64,000 nucleotides of DNA from Desulfuromonas sp. (GCA_002869615.1 PKUH01000057.1:33314-97313); one strand, 5' to 3'; shown: positions 46,593 through 57,600, numbered from the stretch's first letter. Numbers and translations are program-made. Notes: generated by a model from the letters alone, not told the origin.

Positions 46593-46760
46593 AGTTTCAG
46601 TCTATGCCTCTCTATCGATTCGAGTCAACCAGCTGATTCCTGTCTTGCAGAATGTCTATGGGCTAAAGTCTTCAGGTATATTTGAGAACAGGCTATGGCC
46701 GGTCTTACCGGAGGCTGTAATACTACGTGGTCAACTCTTCAGGAAATCAGCATATCCAGG

Positions 46761-48512
46761 TCATTGACTGTTGGCTCGACTATCAAGCACATTAAATTTG
46801 AGAATCTTTTGATTGTAGGCTAACAGAAGGTCACTCTTTTTTAAAATACCGAGCAAATCACCATTTTTCGACAACACAGGAAGGGTGGAAATTTGCTTCC
46901 CCTCAAAAATTTCGAAAGCTGTTTCAAGATTATCGTCTGGACGGACAATCACTACACGCTTCGTCATTATCTCCGAGGCGACGACCAGCTTGCCGAGATC
47001 GCCAACTTCGGCAAGGAATCCCTTCAGGTTGCTCATAGACAGGATTCCGACCAGACGATCCTGATCGTCAAGCACAGGGAAATGGGGATAAAAACTTTTT
47101 TCAGCCACTTCCAGAATGTCGACAAGAAGCATCTCTTGAGAAATTGTTTCAAACTCTGTAGTCATAAACTTCTCAACTGCCATTGAGCGCAACAGGTTGA
47201 CATCGCTACCCCGAACCATTCTTATCCCCTTGCGCAAAAGCTTCGTTTCATAAATTGAATAGCCGTAGAACTTCTGCACCGTCACCAGGCTGGTAATGCA
47301 ACATGTCATCAAAGGGAGGATGATTTCAAAGTTATAGGTCAGTTCGAAAATTGTGAAAATTGCGGTAATCGGTGCCAGGGTTGTACCCGCCACAACAGCA
47401 CCCATTCCGATAAGACTATAGGCGGCAGCTGTGCCAATATGGCCGGGGAGCAATTGCGTCATCAACGCGCCGAAAAAACAACCCAGCAGGGCCCCCAAAA
47501 CCAGTGAAGGGGCAAAAATACCACCGGAAAAACCGGCGCCCACCGAACCGGCCGTTGCCATCAGCTTCAGGAAGAGAATTAACAGCATCAACCATATCCC
47601 CATTTGCGACGTCAAAGTCAGGTTGATGGTTTCGTAACCGACTCCGAGGATATGCGGCCAGCCTATGGCGATGCCACCTACAAACAAACCGGCAAATGCC
47701 GGCCTGTATGAAAAGGATATATTTGCTTTAGCAAACATGTCCTCGACAAATGAAACTGATTTAATAAACAGAATCGACAGGAGCCCTGCGATAAAACCGA
47801 GAAGCGCATAGAGAAGAAGTTCACCGTAGCTGACCATTTCAAACAAAGGGACCTGAAAAGTGGGCAGACTCCCGAGAAAATGATGTGAAACGACCGTTGC
47901 AGTCACTGCCGAGATGGCAATGTGGCTGAGATAGCTAACCTGAAAATCGACAAGAATTATTTCTGCCGCAAACAACATCCCAGCCATCGGCGCATTGAAG
48001 GTTGCAGCGATTCCGGAAGCCGCACCACATGCCAGGAAAACGCGACGCCATTCGGCTGGTAGCTTGATAAGTTGTGCCAGAGAAGAGCCGACCGAGGATC
48101 CGATGTGGACAACAGGTCCTTCACGGCCGACTGACGCGCCACAACCTATTGACAGGGATGTAAAAACTGTTTTGAACAGTGCGGTTCGATATTGAACATT
48201 GCCTTCCTTGGTGACCACCGCTTCAATGACATCCGGCACACCGGCGCCACGCGATTCAGGAGAATACCGATTAATTAAAGGGCCTATCACCAGTCCTCCT
48301 ATCAACGGGATTATCAGCACAAGATACCAGGGATAGTGCTGATTAACATCAAGGAGTGCCAGCGGGTCGGGCCAGAACAGTTCTGTTGTAAAAAACAGAA
48401 GATAACGAAAAGCAACAGCCAGCCCCCCTGTTATGAGGCCAACCAATATCGCAAGAATCAGTAGAAAAATCAGGTTTTCACGACCGGTCAGAGTGTTCCA
48501 CGCAAGTCTCAT
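46761..48512 (-). CDS. ClC-family chloride channel/antiporter with C-terminal CBS domains
   Basis: 583 residues. A ClC core of about 430 residues carries the selectivity-filter motifs SRGAGVPDV (GSGIP equivalent), GREGPVVHIGSS with gating Glu131, and GFSGGIFAPSLVLGA. Two CBS domains follow (VEKFMTTEFETIS to GILSMSNLKGFLA, then VASEIMTKRVVIV to GILKKSDLLLAYN), probably an adenine-nucleotide sensor. The core GASVGREGP and retained gating Glu fit a gated transporter. It is monocistronic between non-coding gaps. Confidence 0.93.
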   Translation of the reverse strand: MRLAWNTLTGRENLIFLLILAILVGLITGGLAVAFRYLLFFTTELFWPDPLALLDVNQHYPWYLVLIIPLIGGLVIGPLINRYSPESRGAGVPDVIEAVVTKEGNVQYRTALFKTVFTSLSIGCGASVGREGPVVHIGSSVGSSLAQLIKLPAEWRRVFLACGAASGIAATFNAPMAGMLFAAEIILVDFQVSYLSHIAISAVTATVVSHHFLGSLPTFQVPLFEMVSYGELLLYALLGFIAGLLSILFIKSVSFVEDMFAKANISFSYRPAFAGLFVGGIAIGWPHILGVGYETINLTLTSQMGIWLMLLILFLKLMATAGSVGAGFSGGIFAPSLVLGALLGCFFGALMTQLLPGHIGTAAAYSLIGMGAVVAGTTLAPITAIFTIFELTYNFEIILPLMTCCITSLVTVQKFYGYSIYETKLLRKGIRMVRGSDVNLLRSMAVEKFMTTEFETISQEMLLVDILEVAEKSFYPHFPVLDDQDRLVGILSMSNLKGFLAEVGDLGKLVVASEIMTKRVVIVRPDDNLETAFEIFEGKQISTLPVLSKNGDLLGILKKSDLLLAYNQKILKFNVLDSRANSQ

Positions 48513-48681
48513 GGCAGGAGCTCTCTTGTTACTCTAACTTGGCAAACTATAAAGTTAAAAACTGTGAAGCAAATTGGTCAAAAGCAACATTTTTACTGAT
48601 TTTCAAATAATATCCTATAATACCACGACCACTTAGTCGAGATATTACAGGTTGCCTGAAGGGGCCACCCCTGTGAACGAA

Positions 48682-48709
48682 AAAAGGCGGAGCCAGTGCT
48701 CCGCCTTTT
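48682..48709 (-). terminator. intrinsic terminator of the alpha (rplQ) operon
   Basis: Perfect 12-bp stem AAAAGGCGGAGC / GCTCCGCCTTTT with a 4-nt loop and a T run on the minus strand, 24 bases after the rplQ stop. Confidence 0.95.
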
Positions 48710-48732
48710 ACTTGATCAATATTCGAGAAAAA

Positions 48733-49419
48733 TCACTTTTCTTTTTTATCTTCTTCAGCCGGTGCTTCTTCAGCCTGTGCTTCTTCAGCCGGTGCTTCTT
48801 CGGCCGGTGCTTCTTCGGCCGGTGCTTCCTCGGCCGGTGCTTCCTCGGCCGGTGCTTCCTCGGCCGGTGCTTCCTCAGCCGGTGCTTCCTCAGCCGGTGC
48901 TTCCTCAGCCGGTGCTTCCTCGGCCGGTGCTTCCTCAGCCGGTGTTTCCTCGGCCGGTGTTTCCTCGGCCGGTGCTTCTTCTACGGCAGCCTCTTCAACC
49001 TTCGGGGCAGCCTTCTTGGCCGGTTTCTCTTCCGTCTTCTTCTTTTTCGGTTTCGGTGTAAATTCCTCCTCAACCAATTCGATCATCGACAGTGCTGCGT
49101 TATCACCGGAACGATAACCGAGCTTGACGATACGGGTATAACCACCCGGCCGGTCGGCATAACGGGGTGCCAGTCGCTCAAAAAGTTTGGCCACGACCTT
49201 TTTGTCGCGAACGACTTCAAGGGCCTGACGCCGGGCATGCAGCGTCCCTTTTTTGCCAAGCGTGATCATCTTTTCGGCGAGCTTGCGCAGCTCCTTGGCG
49301 CGAGCATCGGTAGTTGTGATACTCTCTTTATCGAGCAGAGATGTCACCATATTGCGAAGCATGGCCTTGCGGTGGCTTGAATTACGGCCCAGGCGACGGC
49401 CTGATTTTCTGTGACGCAT
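48733..49419 (-). CDS. rplQ: 50S ribosomal protein L17 with long acidic repeat tail
   Basis: 228 residues. The first about 118 are ordinary L17 ([20 protein letters not shown], then [19 protein letters not shown]). A Lys-rich linker (about 122-140) is followed by 15 pentapeptides of the type APAEE (149-223), ending DKKEK. L17 is usually near 120 residues, so the tail almost doubles it. The tail is extended, acidic and minisatellite-encoded. L17 lies near the peptide exit tunnel, so an exposed acidic tail is conceivable but its role is unknown. Last gene of the alpha operon. Confidence 0.95.
   Translation of the reverse strand: MRHRKSGRRLGRNSSHRKAMLRNMVTSLLDKESITTTDARAKELRKLAEKMITLGKKGTLHARRQALEVVRDKKVVAKLFERLAPRYADRPGGYTRIVKLGYRSGDNAALSMIELVEEEFTPKPKKKKTEEKPAKKAAPKVEEAAVEEAPAEETPAEETPAEEAPAEEAPAEEAPAEEAPAEEAPAEEAPAEEAPAEEAPAEEAPAEEAPAEEAQAEEAPAEEDKKEK
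48751..48975 (-). repeat. 15-bp tandem repeat (15 copies) encoding the L17 tail
   Basis: 225 bp of a 15-bp unit reading GCACCGGCCGAGGAA-like on the coding strand, with mainly synonymous differences (cag/cgg and ctt/cct variants on the plus strand). It encodes [10 protein letters not shown] and AQAEE. Confidence 0.97.
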
Positions 49420-49455
49420 CTTAAGACTACCTTTCCAGATTATTCAAAGAGAAGA

Positions 49456-50472
49456 TCAGACGTCTTCTTCGCTCTTCTCGATCATTTTGAGATATTCGGG
49501 GTCCGGGAAGTTCTCCAGGCCCATTCCGAGGGTCAGGCCCATTTCGGAAAGAATATCCTTGATTTCATTCAACGACTTGCGGCCGAAGTTCTGGGTCTTT
49601 AGCATTTCAGCTTCGGACCGCTGAACCAGATCACCGATCAGGCGGATATTGGCATTCTTGAGGCAGTTGGCGCTCCGGACCGAAAGTTCAAGTTCCTCAA
49701 CCGAGCGGTAAAGGTTCTCGTTGATCTTCTTCGATTCCTCATCCTCTACCACTTCCGGCGGCTCGTTGTCTTCATCGAAGTTGATGAAAATCTGCAGCTG
49801 CTCCTTGAGGATCTTGGCAGCATAAGCGAGTGCATCGTCGGGGCGAACACTACCGTCGGTATGGATTTCAAGGGTCAGCTTGTCGTAGTCGGTAATCTGA
49901 CCGACACGGGCATTGGTGACCGCGAAATTGACCTTTTTAATCGGCGAGAAGATTGCATCGATCGGAACCGTCCCGACCGGCGCGTTCTCATCGCGATTGC
50001 GCTCCGCCGGAACATATCCCTTGCCGGTGGAAACGATCATGTCCATCTCCAGATCACACTCCTTGCCGCAAGTGGCAATGTGGTGCTCCGGGTTGAGGAT
50101 CTCGACATGGGAATCGGTCACGATATCGCCAGCAGTGACAACTCCGGCGCCTTTTTTGACAATCCGGATATTGCGACTTTCATGGCCGTGAACCTTGAGC
50201 AGCACGCCCTTGAGGTTGAGGACGATATCGGTCGCATCCTCAGTGACTCCCGGTACCGTCGAGAATTCGTGCAGGACGTTCTTGATCCGGACCGAAGAGA
50301 TCGATGCCCCCTGCAGAGAAGAAAGCAGGATTCGGCGCAAGGCATTACCAAGGGTGGTCCCGAAGCCACGTTCAAACGGTTCGGCGTAAAATTTTCCATA
50401 GGTATCGGTCAGAGAATCTGACTCAATCTGAAGCCGCTTCGGCTTGATGAGTTCTCTCCAGTTTCTATACAT
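49456..50472 (-). CDS. rpoA: RNA polymerase alpha subunit
   Basis: 338 residues. The N-terminal dimerisation domain has [21 protein letters not shown]. The linker is acidic ([16 protein letters not shown]), and the C-terminal DNA/activator-binding domain (about 255-320) has [16 protein letters not shown] and [17 protein letters not shown] 50472. It lies 48 bases after rpsD and 36 before rplQ. Confidence 0.97.
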   Translation of the reverse strand: MYRNWRELIKPKRLQIESDSLTDTYGKFYAEPFERGFGTTLGNALRRILLSSLQGASISSVRIKNVLHEFSTVPGVTEDATDIVLNLKGVLLKVHGHESRNIRIVKKGAGVVTAGDIVTDSHVEILNPEHHIATCGKECDLEMDMIVSTGKGYVPAERNRDENAPVGTVPIDAIFSPIKKVNFAVTNARVGQITDYDKLTLEIHTDGSVRPDDALAYAAKILKEQLQIFINFDEDNEPPEVVEDEESKKINENLYRSVEELELSVRSANCLKNANIRLIGDLVQRSEAEMLKTQNFGRKSLNEIKDILSEMGLTLGMGLENFPDPEYLKMIEKSEEDV

Positions 50473-50520
50473 GCGTCTCCCCCTTATTGAGGTTGCATTG
50501 AATCAGCGAAAAACGCCTGA

Positions 50521-51150
50521 TTACTTGGAATAAAGTTCGACTATCAGCTGCTCATTAAAGGCCGGGGTCGTCATCTCCGCTCTTACCGGAATTGTCTTGA
50601 CCGTCCCCTTGAAAGCGTCGCGCTCCAGCTCAACCCAGGAGGGAACACCGCGACGCATGACACCGTCGAGCGCTTCGTTGATCCGGGCAATCTGGCGGCT
50701 CTTCTCACGGACCTCAATGACATCACCAACCCGCACGAGATAGGAAGGCACATTGACTTTGCGGCCATTGACCAGAAAATGGCAGTGGCGCACAAGTTGC
50801 CGTGCTTCCGAACGGGAAGTGGTGAACCCGAGGCGATAAACCATGCTGTCGAGACGACGCTCGAGAAGAATCATCAGGTTTTCACCGGTAACACCCTTCA
50901 TCCGATCGGCACGGGCAAAGTATGAGCGGAACTGTTTTTCGAGCAGTCCATACGTTCTTTTGACGCGCTGCTTTTCACGCAACTGCAGACCAAAGTCGGA
51001 AACCTTGATCCGGCCCTGGCCATGCTGACCCGGAGCATAATTGCGGCGTTCAACAGCACATTTATCGGTATGGCAGCGGTCGCCCTTGAGGAACAATTTC
51101 ATGTTTTCCCGTCTGCACTGACGACAGACAGAACCAGTATATCTAGCCAA
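50521..51150 (-). CDS. rpsD: 30S ribosomal protein S4 (zinc-binding type)
   Basis: 209 residues beginning [16 protein letters not shown]. Four Cys (CRQC and CHTDKC) form the zinc knuckle of the C+ form. The S4 RNA-binding domain has [11 protein letters not shown] and [17 protein letters not shown]. The start codon is TTG at 51150, seven bases after AGGAGA; the longer frame upstream has no family similarity. A known autoregulator of the alpha operon in other bacteria. Confidence 0.95.
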   Translation of the reverse strand: MARYTGSVCRQCRRENMKLFLKGDRCHTDKCAVERRNYAPGQHGQGRIKVSDFGLQLREKQRVKRTYGLLEKQFRSYFARADRMKGVTGENLMILLERRLDSMVYRLGFTTSRSEARQLVRHCHFLVNGRKVNVPSYLVRVGDVIEVREKSRQIARINEALDGVMRRGVPSWVELERDAFKGTVKTIPVRAEMTTPAFNEQLIVELYSK

Positions 51151-51167
51151 CGGTCGTTCTCCTTTGC

Positions 51168-51560
51168 TTAAACTCTTCTGCGTTTCGGCGGACGGCAACC
51201 GTTATGCGGAATCGGTGTTACGTCCTTGATCATTGTCACGGTCAATCCGGCGGACTGCAGTGCCCGCAAAGCCGATTCACGGCCAGACCCAGGGCCTTTG
51301 ACCCGAATTTCAACACTGCGCAAACCATGCTCCTGGGCTTTCTTGGCTGCTTCTTCCGCTGCAACCGAAGCTGCGAACGGAGTGCTCTTACGCGAACCCT
51401 TGAATCCCTGGCCACCGGCTGTCGCCCAGGAAATAACATTCCCGGCAACGTCGGTAATGGTGACAACCGTATTGTTGAATGTTGCCTGGATATGAGCAAT
51501 TCCGTTGGCAATATTCTTCTTTTCTGACTTTCTTCTGACTTTCTTTCCTGGTTTAGCCAT
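51168..51560 (-). CDS. rpsK: 30S ribosomal protein S11
   Basis: 130 residues. A basic N-terminus, then [34 protein letters not shown], and the conserved C-terminal [14 protein letters not shown] platform protein of the 30S subunit. ATG 51560. Confidence 0.97.
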   Translation of the reverse strand: MAKPGKKVRRKSEKKNIANGIAHIQATFNNTVVTITDVAGNVISWATAGGQGFKGSRKSTPFAASVAAEEAAKKAQEHGLRSVEIRVKGPGSGRESALRALQSAGLTVTMIKDVTPIPHNGCRPPKRRRV

Positions 51561-51571
51561 GATTATTCACC

Positions 51572-51940
51572 TTATTTTTTCTTGCCGGCAACAGTCTTGC
51601 GCGGTCCTTTGCGGGTCCGGGCATTGGTTTTTGTTTTCTGACCACGAACTGGCAGGCCGCGACGATGGCGCAGACCGCGGTAGCAACCGAGGTCCATCAG
51701 GCGCTTGATATTCATCGCGGTCTCACGACGAAGGTCACCCTCTACCTCAAAATCACGGTCGATAATTTCACGGATTTTGCCAACTTCGGCTTCGGTCAGA
51801 TCATCCGACCGGGTGCCGAAATCAACACCGGCCTCGGCAAGAATTTTCTGGGAAGAGGAACGGCCGACACCATAGATATAGGTGAGAGCGACCTCAACCC
51901 GTTTGTTTTTTGGTAAATCAATACCAGCAATACGTGCCAA
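51572..51940 (-). CDS. rpsM: 30S ribosomal protein S13
   Basis: 122 residues beginning [20 protein letters not shown], with the [20 protein letters not shown] motif. It contacts tRNA and the 50S subunit in the 30S head. It starts with TTG at 51940 after AGGAGG. Confidence 0.97.
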   Translation of the reverse strand: MARIAGIDLPKNKRVEVALTYIYGVGRSSSQKILAEAGVDFGTRSDDLTEAEVGKIREIIDRDFEVEGDLRRETAMNIKRLMDLGCYRGLRHRRGLPVRGQKTKTNARTRKGPRKTVAGKKK

Positions 51941-51949
51941 TGTTTCCTC

Positions 51950-52063
51950 CTATCCCTGTCTCTGCTTATGCTTGGGGTTCTCGCAGATAATTCTGACAAC
52001 TCCCTTGCGCCTGACAATTTTGCACTTGTCGCACATCTGTTTGACTGAAGCACGGACTTTCAT
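51950..52063 (-). CDS. rpmJ: 50S ribosomal protein L36 (zinc-binding type)
   Basis: 37 residues, [20 protein letters not shown] onward. The zinc ribbon ligands are Cys11, Cys14, Cys27 and His32. ATG 52063 follows AGGATAG. No infA lies between map and rpmJ, unlike the firmicute order. Confidence 0.97.
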   Translation of the reverse strand: MKVRASVKQMCDKCKIVRRKGVVRIICENPKHKQRQG

Positions 52064-52128
52064 AACTTCTATCCTTTTTTCACTTTCGCCTCATCGAAAA
52101 GGCGGTTTGTTTTATCGTGAGCATCGAC

Positions 52129-52875
52129 TCAAAGAGCCGTTAAAATCTCGGGTCCGTTCTCGGTAACTGCCATTGTATGTTCGAAATGACAGGAAAGTTC
52201 ACCGTCAATCGTAACCGCGGTCCAGCCATCTTCGAGGACCTTGACACCCGGCCTGCCGACGTTGATCATCGGCTCTATGGCAAGAGTCATTCCAGCCTTC
52301 AACCGCGGCCCCTGACCTTTCGGGCCATAGTTCGGAATCTGCGGAGCTTCGTGCAGCTTGCTGCCGATGCCGTGTCCGACAAATTCCCGGACCACGGAAA
52401 AGCCTTCCTTCTCGACATGTGTCTGAACTGCATTCGAGATATCGGAAAGCCGTCCTCCGACCACCGATGCCTCTATCCCCTTGAGGAGAGACTCTTCGGT
52501 AATCTTCAACAGAAATTCCGTCTTCTCGTCGATCTTTCCGACCGGCATGGTGAAAGCCGAATCACCGTGATATCCGTCGTACAGTATGCCGAAATCGATA
52601 CTCAGAATTTCCCCTTCCTGTAACGGTTGATTATCGGGGAAACCATGAACAACTTTTTCATTCGGCGAGGCGCATATCGCATACGGAAAGCCGCCGTAGC
52701 CTTTGAAGGCCGGTTTGGCCTTGCGTTTTTTACATTCCGCTTCGGCCAAACGATCAAGTTCAATCGTCGTGATCCCGGGTGCGATTCGCTCTTTCATAAT
52801 CGCCAGGACTTCGGCCACCATCCGGCCAGCGACCCGCATTTTCTCAAGTTCATTAGCCGACTTGAGTACGATCAA
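52129..52875 (-). CDS. map: methionine aminopeptidase, type I
   Basis: 248 residues. Metal ligands are in LSIDFGILYDGYHGDSAFT (two Asp), FVGHGIG (His), and two Glu in LAIEPMIN and FEHTMAVTE. It removes initiator Met. It starts with TTG at 52875, one base after the adk stop, so the start is decided by position and family fit. Confidence 0.95.
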   Translation of the reverse strand: MIVLKSANELEKMRVAGRMVAEVLAIMKERIAPGITTIELDRLAEAECKKRKAKPAFKGYGGFPYAICASPNEKVVHGFPDNQPLQEGEILSIDFGILYDGYHGDSAFTMPVGKIDEKTEFLLKITEESLLKGIEASVVGGRLSDISNAVQTHVEKEGFSVVREFVGHGIGSKLHEAPQIPNYGPKGQGPRLKAGMTLAIEPMINVGRPGVKVLEDGWTAVTIDGELSCHFEHTMAVTENGPEILTAL

Positions 52876-52876
52876 A

Positions 52877-53524
52877 TCAACCCGCCTTCAGCAACTCGAG
52901 CATCTGCTGCTGAACCTTGTCTATCTGTTGCATGCCGTCGAGGCTCTTGAGCAGGCCGGCCTTGGCATAATAATCGATGAGCGGCGAGGTCTGCTCATTA
53001 TAAACATCTAGCCGTTTCCGGATCGTCTCTTCCTGATCGTCATCCCGCTGAAAAAGTTCGCCGCCACAGGCATCACAAACTCCTTCGATTTTCGAAGGGT
53101 CGAAGGTGACATGGTAGCCGCGACCACAATCCTTACAGGTTCGACGGCCGGTCAACCGTTCAACCAGGGCTTCGACATCAACCTCAAGTGAGATAACCGC
53201 ATCCAGGTTCTTATCGAGGTCCCGGAGGTTATCACCCAGAGCATCGGCCTGCGGCACAGTGCGCGGAAATCCGTCGAGGATAAATCCGGCGTCGCAATCA
53301 GGCTTCTGCAAACGCTCGGCAACGATGCCGATAACCACCTCATCCGGAACCAGAGCACCGGCATCCATGAAGCTTTTGGCCTTGAGCCCCATCGCCGTCC
53401 CCTCCTTGACCGCAGCCCGGAGAATATCGCCAGTCGAAATCTGCGGGATACCGAACGCTTCGGTCAGCATCTTGGCCTGGGTCCCTTTACCTGCCCCCGG
53501 AGGGCCTAGCAAAATCAGTTTCAT
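52877..53524 (-). CDS. adk: adenylate kinase with zinc-binding LID
   Basis: 215 residues. The P-loop [11 protein letters not shown] is at 7-17, the NMP-binding region has [14 protein letters not shown], and [13 protein letters not shown] follows. The LID carries CKDC and CDAC, the four-Cys zinc form. It interconverts AMP + ATP and 2 ADP. It lies 12 bases after secY and one base before map. Confidence 0.97.
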   Translation of the reverse strand: MKLILLGPPGAGKGTQAKMLTEAFGIPQISTGDILRAAVKEGTAMGLKAKSFMDAGALVPDEVVIGIVAERLQKPDCDAGFILDGFPRTVPQADALGDNLRDLDKNLDAVISLEVDVEALVERLTGRRTCKDCGRGYHVTFDPSKIEGVCDACGGELFQRDDDQEETIRKRLDVYNEQTSPLIDYYAKAGLLKSLDGMQQIDKVQQQMLELLKAG

Positions 53525-53536
53525 CCGTCTATCCCT

Positions 53537-54844
53537 TTAACCGCGGCGGCCCTTGATCGAAACGCCCTGCATGAAACCCTCGTAAGAGCGCGAGATCAGG
53601 TGTGCTTCAATCTGTGAAGCTGTATCCAGACCGACACCGACGACAATCAGCAACGAGGTTCCGCCAAAGAAAAACGGAACGTTGAACTGGCCGATCATGA
53701 TCGTTGGCAGGACACATACGGCCGAGATATAAATCGCGCCGGCAAAGGTAATCCGGTTAAGAACGGTATCAATATAGTCAACGGTAGCCTTGCCGGGACG
53801 AATACCCGGAACGTAGCCGCCCTGCTTCTTGATATTGTCGGCAACGTCGATCGGATTAAACGTGACCGCGGTGTAGAAATAGCAGAAGAAGACGATTGCT
53901 GCGACGAAGATTACATTATACAGCAGTTGATCCGGGGTCATCATCGATGCAACAGACTGAACCCACGGCACCTCTACCAGGTTGGCGACAGTTGCCGGAA
54001 ACATGATAATCGAACTGGCGAAAATCGGCGGAATAACACCGCTCATATTGATCTTTAACGGCAGATGGCTCGACTGTCCGCCGGAACGTGCTCCGGCAAC
54101 CCGCTTGGCGTAATGAATCGGCAAGCGCCGCTGGGCTCGCTCCATAAAGATGATGAAGGCGATAACCGCAACCATGAAGGCCAGAATAATAATCATGACA
54201 AAAATCGACAGGGCCCCGGTCTTCAACAGTCGCACCGAGTTGACAATTGCCGAAGGCATATTGGCGATAATTCCGGCAAAGATAATCAGCGAGATGCCGT
54301 TGCCGATGCCCCGTTCGGTAATCTGCTCACCGAGCCACATGATGAAAGCGGTACCGGCGGTCAGGGTAATGACCGTAAGCAGGATAAAGCCGATTCCCTG
54401 GCTCGGTACTACCAGCTCACCGGCCGGGCCGCGCATACTCTGCAATCCGACGGCAATACCGGTCCCCTGAACAACCGACAGGATAATCGTGCCGTAACGG
54501 GTCCATTTGGTAATGGTCTTGCGGCCCTGTTCACCCTCTTTTGACAACCGCTGCACCGGTTCGAAGACGACGGTCAGCAACTGCAGAATAATCGAGGCAC
54601 TGATGTACGGCATGATCCCGAGGGCAAAAACGGTCATCCGCTCCAGGGCACCCCCGGTAAAGGCCGAAACCAGACCGAGCAAGGTCCCTTCAGTCCCTTC
54701 AAAAAAACTCGCCAGAACCGACGCATCGACACCCGGCGTCGGAACATGACAACCGACCCGATAAACGGCCAGCATTCCGAGGGTAAAGAGGATACGACGG
54801 CGGAGCTCAGGGATTGCAAAGATATTCTGGACAATCGATAACAA
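53537..54844 (-). CDS. secY: preprotein translocase subunit SecY
   Basis: 435 residues. It begins [18 protein letters not shown], with a TTG start at 54844 right after the rplO stop. The plug region is near [20 protein letters not shown], with hydrophobic helices throughout; the cytosolic loops with [10 protein letters not shown] and [14 protein letters not shown] are conserved. It is the channel of the Sec translocon. Confidence 0.96.
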   Translation of the reverse strand: MLSIVQNIFAIPELRRRILFTLGMLAVYRVGCHVPTPGVDASVLASFFEGTEGTLLGLVSAFTGGALERMTVFALGIMPYISASIILQLLTVVFEPVQRLSKEGEQGRKTITKWTRYGTIILSVVQGTGIAVGLQSMRGPAGELVVPSQGIGFILLTVITLTAGTAFIMWLGEQITERGIGNGISLIIFAGIIANMPSAIVNSVRLLKTGALSIFVMIIILAFMVAVIAFIIFMERAQRRLPIHYAKRVAGARSGGQSSHLPLKINMSGVIPPIFASSIIMFPATVANLVEVPWVQSVASMMTPDQLLYNVIFVAAIVFFCYFYTAVTFNPIDVADNIKKQGGYVPGIRPGKATVDYIDTVLNRITFAGAIYISAVCVLPTIMIGQFNVPFFFGGTSLLIVVGVGLDTASQIEAHLISRSYEGFMQGVSIKGRRG

Positions 54845-54845
54845 T

Positions 54846-55286
54846 TTAGATGACCTCGACCTTGCCGCCGGCTGCTTCAATCTTCGAAACCGCCGATTTG
54901 CTGAACTTGTGAGCCTTGACAGTCAGGGCATGACCGAGCTCGCCATCACCCAGGATCTTGATACCATCCTTGAGTCGTCCGACCAGTCCGCATTTGCTCA
55001 AAGCCTCGGCATCGACAACGCTGTCGGGCTCGAACTGGGCGAGATCACGCAGATTGACCAGCGCATATTCCTTGCGAGTGAGAGGCGTGAATCCACGCTT
55101 CGGCAAGCGCCGCTGCAGTGGCATCTGCCCACCTTCAAAACCGGGCTTGACACCGCCGCCGGAGCGGGCATTCTGACCTTTATGGCCCTTGCCGGAGGTC
55201 TTGCCGGTACCGGATCCCGGTCCGCGGCCAAGCCTCTTTCTGTTCTTCGTCGAGCCGATTGCCGGCTTAAGATTGCTTAAATCCAT
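54846..55286 (-). CDS. rplO: 50S ribosomal protein L15
   Basis: 146 residues, [20 protein letters not shown], with the glycine-rich [20 protein letters not shown] and [18 protein letters not shown]. The start is ATG 55286, chosen because GAGGAA precedes it. It lies four bases after rpmD. Confidence 0.96.
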   Translation of the reverse strand: MDLSNLKPAIGSTKNRKRLGRGPGSGTGKTSGKGHKGQNARSGGGVKPGFEGGQMPLQRRLPKRGFTPLTRKEYALVNLRDLAQFEPDSVVDAEALSKCGLVGRLKDGIKILGDGELGHALTVKAHKFSKSAVSKIEAAGGKVEVI

Positions 55287-55290
55287 GTGC

Positions 55291-55470
55291 TTATTCCTCA
55301 ACAGAAACCATATGGGAGACCTTGTTGATCATCCCACGAAACTCAGGGGTATCCTGCAAAACAACTGTCTTGTGCAACTTTGTCAGACCCATGCCGTTCA
55401 GAACACGCGAAAAGTATTCATTGCGACCGATCGGACTTTTCTTGAGTGTGACCTTTATTTCTGCGGCCAT
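55291..55470 (-). CDS. rpmD: 50S ribosomal protein L30
   Basis: 59 residues, [20 protein letters not shown], with the L30 ending [16 protein letters not shown] 55470 has AGGAGG five bases upstream; the GTG one codon earlier is too close to it. Confidence 0.94.
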   Translation of the reverse strand: MAAEIKVTLKKSPIGRNEYFSRVLNGMGLTKLHKTVVLQDTPEFRGMINKVSHMVSVEE

Positions 55471-55490
55471 CACGACCTCCTTATCATTAC

Positions 55491-55985
55491 TTACTCGCCG
55501 GCGGCAATGCCGCGACGGGCCATGATCTGCTCAGCACTCTGCAACCGGCTAAGAGCATTCATCGTCGCCTTGACAGAGTTGTGCGGATTATTTGAACCGA
55601 GGCACTTGGAAAGGATATCACCAACACCGGCAACTTCGAGGACGGCACGGATAGCACCACCGGCGATAACACCGGTACCTTCGGAAGCCGGCTTGAGCAG
55701 AACCTTTCCTGCACCGTACTTGCCAATAACATCGAACGGAATCGTCCGGTCCTTAAGCGGAACGGTAATCAGGCTCTTGCGGGCCTTTTCAACGCCCTTG
55801 CGAATCGCTTCCGGGACCTCTTTCGCCTTGCCGAGGCCGTAGCCAACCCGGCCCTGCCCATCGCCGACGACAACCAGCGCCGAAAAGCTGAAACGACGTC
55901 CACCTTTAACAACCTTGGCGCAACGATTGATGTGGATCACGCGATCCGTAAATTCCGATTCGACTGTGTTAATTTTCTGCTGCAT
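55491..55985 (-). CDS. rpsE: 30S ribosomal protein S5
   Basis: 164 residues. The dsRBD-like half has [20 protein letters not shown] and [20 protein letters not shown]. The C-terminal half has [19 protein letters not shown] and [13 protein letters not shown]. The start is ATG 55985 (MQQKINT), with AGGAG ten bases upstream. Confidence 0.96.
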   Translation of the reverse strand: MQQKINTVESEFTDRVIHINRCAKVVKGGRRFSFSALVVVGDGQGRVGYGLGKAKEVPEAIRKGVEKARKSLITVPLKDRTIPFDVIGKYGAGKVLLKPASEGTGVIAGGAIRAVLEVAGVGDILSKCLGSNNPHNSVKATMNALSRLQSAEQIMARRGIAAGE

Positions 55986-56004
55986 CAACACTCTTCTCCT
56001 TCAC

Positions 56005-56373
56005 TTAAAAGGAAAGCCCGGCTTCCCGTGCTGCCTCGGCAAGAGCTTTCACCCGGCCGTGGTACAGGAATCCGTTGCGATCAAAGACAACTTGCTTGAT
56101 ATTTTTTTCGAGGGCTCTCTTGGCTATCGCCGCACCGACCACCTTGGCCGCGTCGACATTGCCGGAACATTTGACACCTTTGGCCAGATCCTTGTTGACA
56201 GTCGATACCGAGACCAGGGTCTTGCCGGTCGTATCCTCGATAATCTGCGCATACATATGCTTGGCACTCCGGAAAATACAGAGGCGAGGGCGTTCTTCAG
56301 TACCGCGTACTTTCTGGCGGACCCGAACCTGTCTTTTTATACGTGCCTGACGTCGTTCTGCTGCTGCATTCAC
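56005..56373 (-). CDS. rplR: 50S ribosomal protein L18
   Basis: 122 residues. [37 protein letters not shown] and the closing [20 protein letters not shown] are canonical. It binds 5S rRNA. It starts with GTG at 56373, seven bases after GGAG. Confidence 0.96.
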   Translation of the reverse strand: MNAAAERRQARIKRQVRVRQKVRGTEERPRLCIFRSAKHMYAQIIEDTTGKTLVSVSTVNKDLAKGVKCSGNVDAAKVVGAAIAKRALEKNIKQVVFDRNGFLYHGRVKALAEAAREAGLSF

Positions 56374-56398
56374 GTCACTACTCCTTGTTCAGTGCGAA

Positions 56399-56941
56399 TT
56401 AAACTTTACCTGCTTTACCGGCCTTACGGACAATACGCTCATCAATGTACTTGATGCCCTTGCCCTTGTACGGCTCCGGTTCACGGAAGGAACGGATCTT
56501 GGCAGCAGTAGCGCCGACCAGTTCCTTGTCAATACCTTCGACCACGACGGTGTTCGCCTTCGGATCGACCTCGGCCGAAATTCCTTCCGGCAGCGGATAC
56601 TCGATCGGGTGCGAATAGCCGAGCGCAAGGTTGAGAATCTTGCCCTTCATTTCAGCACGATATCCGACACCCTTGATTTCGAGGGTTTTTTTGAATCCCT
56701 CGGTCACTCCGTCAACCATATTGGCAATGATCGTCCGGGTCAGTCCCTGCATCGCGGTCGTCTCACGCGGGTTTTCCGGCGGCAATACCCGAATCTGATC
56801 GGTATCGACTTCAACGGCGACGCCTGCCGGTATATTCTTTTTCAAATTGCCTTTCGGCCCTTGAACATTGATCTCGTTATCGGCCAGTGCCACTTTGACA
56901 CCACCCGGAATTTCGATCGGCTTTTTACCAATTCGGGACAT
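56399..56941 (-). CDS. rplF: 50S ribosomal protein L6
   Basis: 180 residues. MSRIGKKPIEIPGGVKV at the start; VTEGFKKTLEIKGVGYRAE and the C-terminal EPYKGKGIKYIDERIVRKAG are hallmarks. ATG 56941. Confidence 0.97.
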   Translation of the reverse strand: MSRIGKKPIEIPGGVKVALADNEINVQGPKGNLKKNIPAGVAVEVDTDQIRVLPPENPRETTAMQGLTRTIIANMVDGVTEGFKKTLEIKGVGYRAEMKGKILNLALGYSHPIEYPLPEGISAEVDPKANTVVVEGIDKELVGATAAKIRSFREPEPYKGKGIKYIDERIVRKAGKAGKV

Positions 56942-56971
56942 CCTCTTACTCCTTAAACGGTACGTGTCCTA

Positions 56972-57367
56972 CTAAACAGTACAGAGAACCTCGCCACCTA
57001 CTTCCGCCTCACGGGCGGCAGCGTCATTCATGACGCCTTTTGAGGTGGAAAGGATTGCGCAACCGAGACCATTCTTAACCTGTGGAATCTCGTCCTTGCC
57101 GACATAGACCCGGCAACCCGGTGTCGACACACGTTTGATCTCGTTAATAACAGGCCGACTCCCCGTATCGTACTTGAGATAGATACGGAGGGTGCCCTGC
57201 TTGTTGTCAGGGGTTACTTTAACACTCTTGACATAACCCAGCTCGGCCAGAACATTTGCAATTGCCTCATTGATATTCGAGGCCGGCATATCCAGCTTGG
57301 GGTGTTTTGCCATGCCCGCATTACGGATGCGGGTCAACATATCTGCTATCGGATCCGTCATTCCCAT
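56972..57367 (-). CDS. rpsH: 30S ribosomal protein S8
   Basis: 131 residues, [20 protein letters not shown], with the C-terminal [26 protein letters not shown] precedes ATG 57367. A 16S rRNA-binding assembly protein and known spc regulator in E. coli. Confidence 0.97.
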   Translation of the reverse strand: MGMTDPIADMLTRIRNAGMAKHPKLDMPASNINEAIANVLAELGYVKSVKVTPDNKQGTLRIYLKYDTGSRPVINEIKRVSTPGCRVYVGKDEIPQVKNGLGCAILSTSKGVMNDAAAREAEVGGEVLCTV

Positions 57368-57390
57368 GGATTCGACTCCTTCTCTCCTGT

Positions 57391-57576
57391 TTACCAGCTC
57401 GACTTGATTACGCCGGGGATTTTGCCTTCAGATGCCAGCTTTCGCAAGCAGATCCGGCACATGTCGAATTTGCGATAATAGGCCCGCGGACGTCCGCAGA
57501 GGGGGCAACGATTGTACTCCCTGACCTTGAATTTCTTCGGCCGCACGGCCTTTATCGTCATCGATTTCTTAGCCAC
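57391..57576 (-). CDS. rpsN: 30S ribosomal protein S14, type Z
   Basis: 61 residues, the short zinc form: [20 protein letters not shown] holds four Cys ligands. It ends PGVIKSSW. Confidence 0.97.
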   Translation of the reverse strand: MAKKSMTIKAVRPKKFKVREYNRCPLCGRPRAYYRKFDMCRICLRKLASEGKIPGVIKSSW

Positions 57577-57600
57577 TGTTTTCCTCCGCTTACGCTTCTA

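Noticed and set aside
48751..48975. Repeat array resembling a CRISPR or a repetitive non-coding element
   Set aside because: It is in frame in rplQ, has no spacers, and the differences between units are mostly synonymous.
52064..52128. infA between map and rpmJ
   Set aside because: The 65-base gap is too short and contains no IF-1-like frame.
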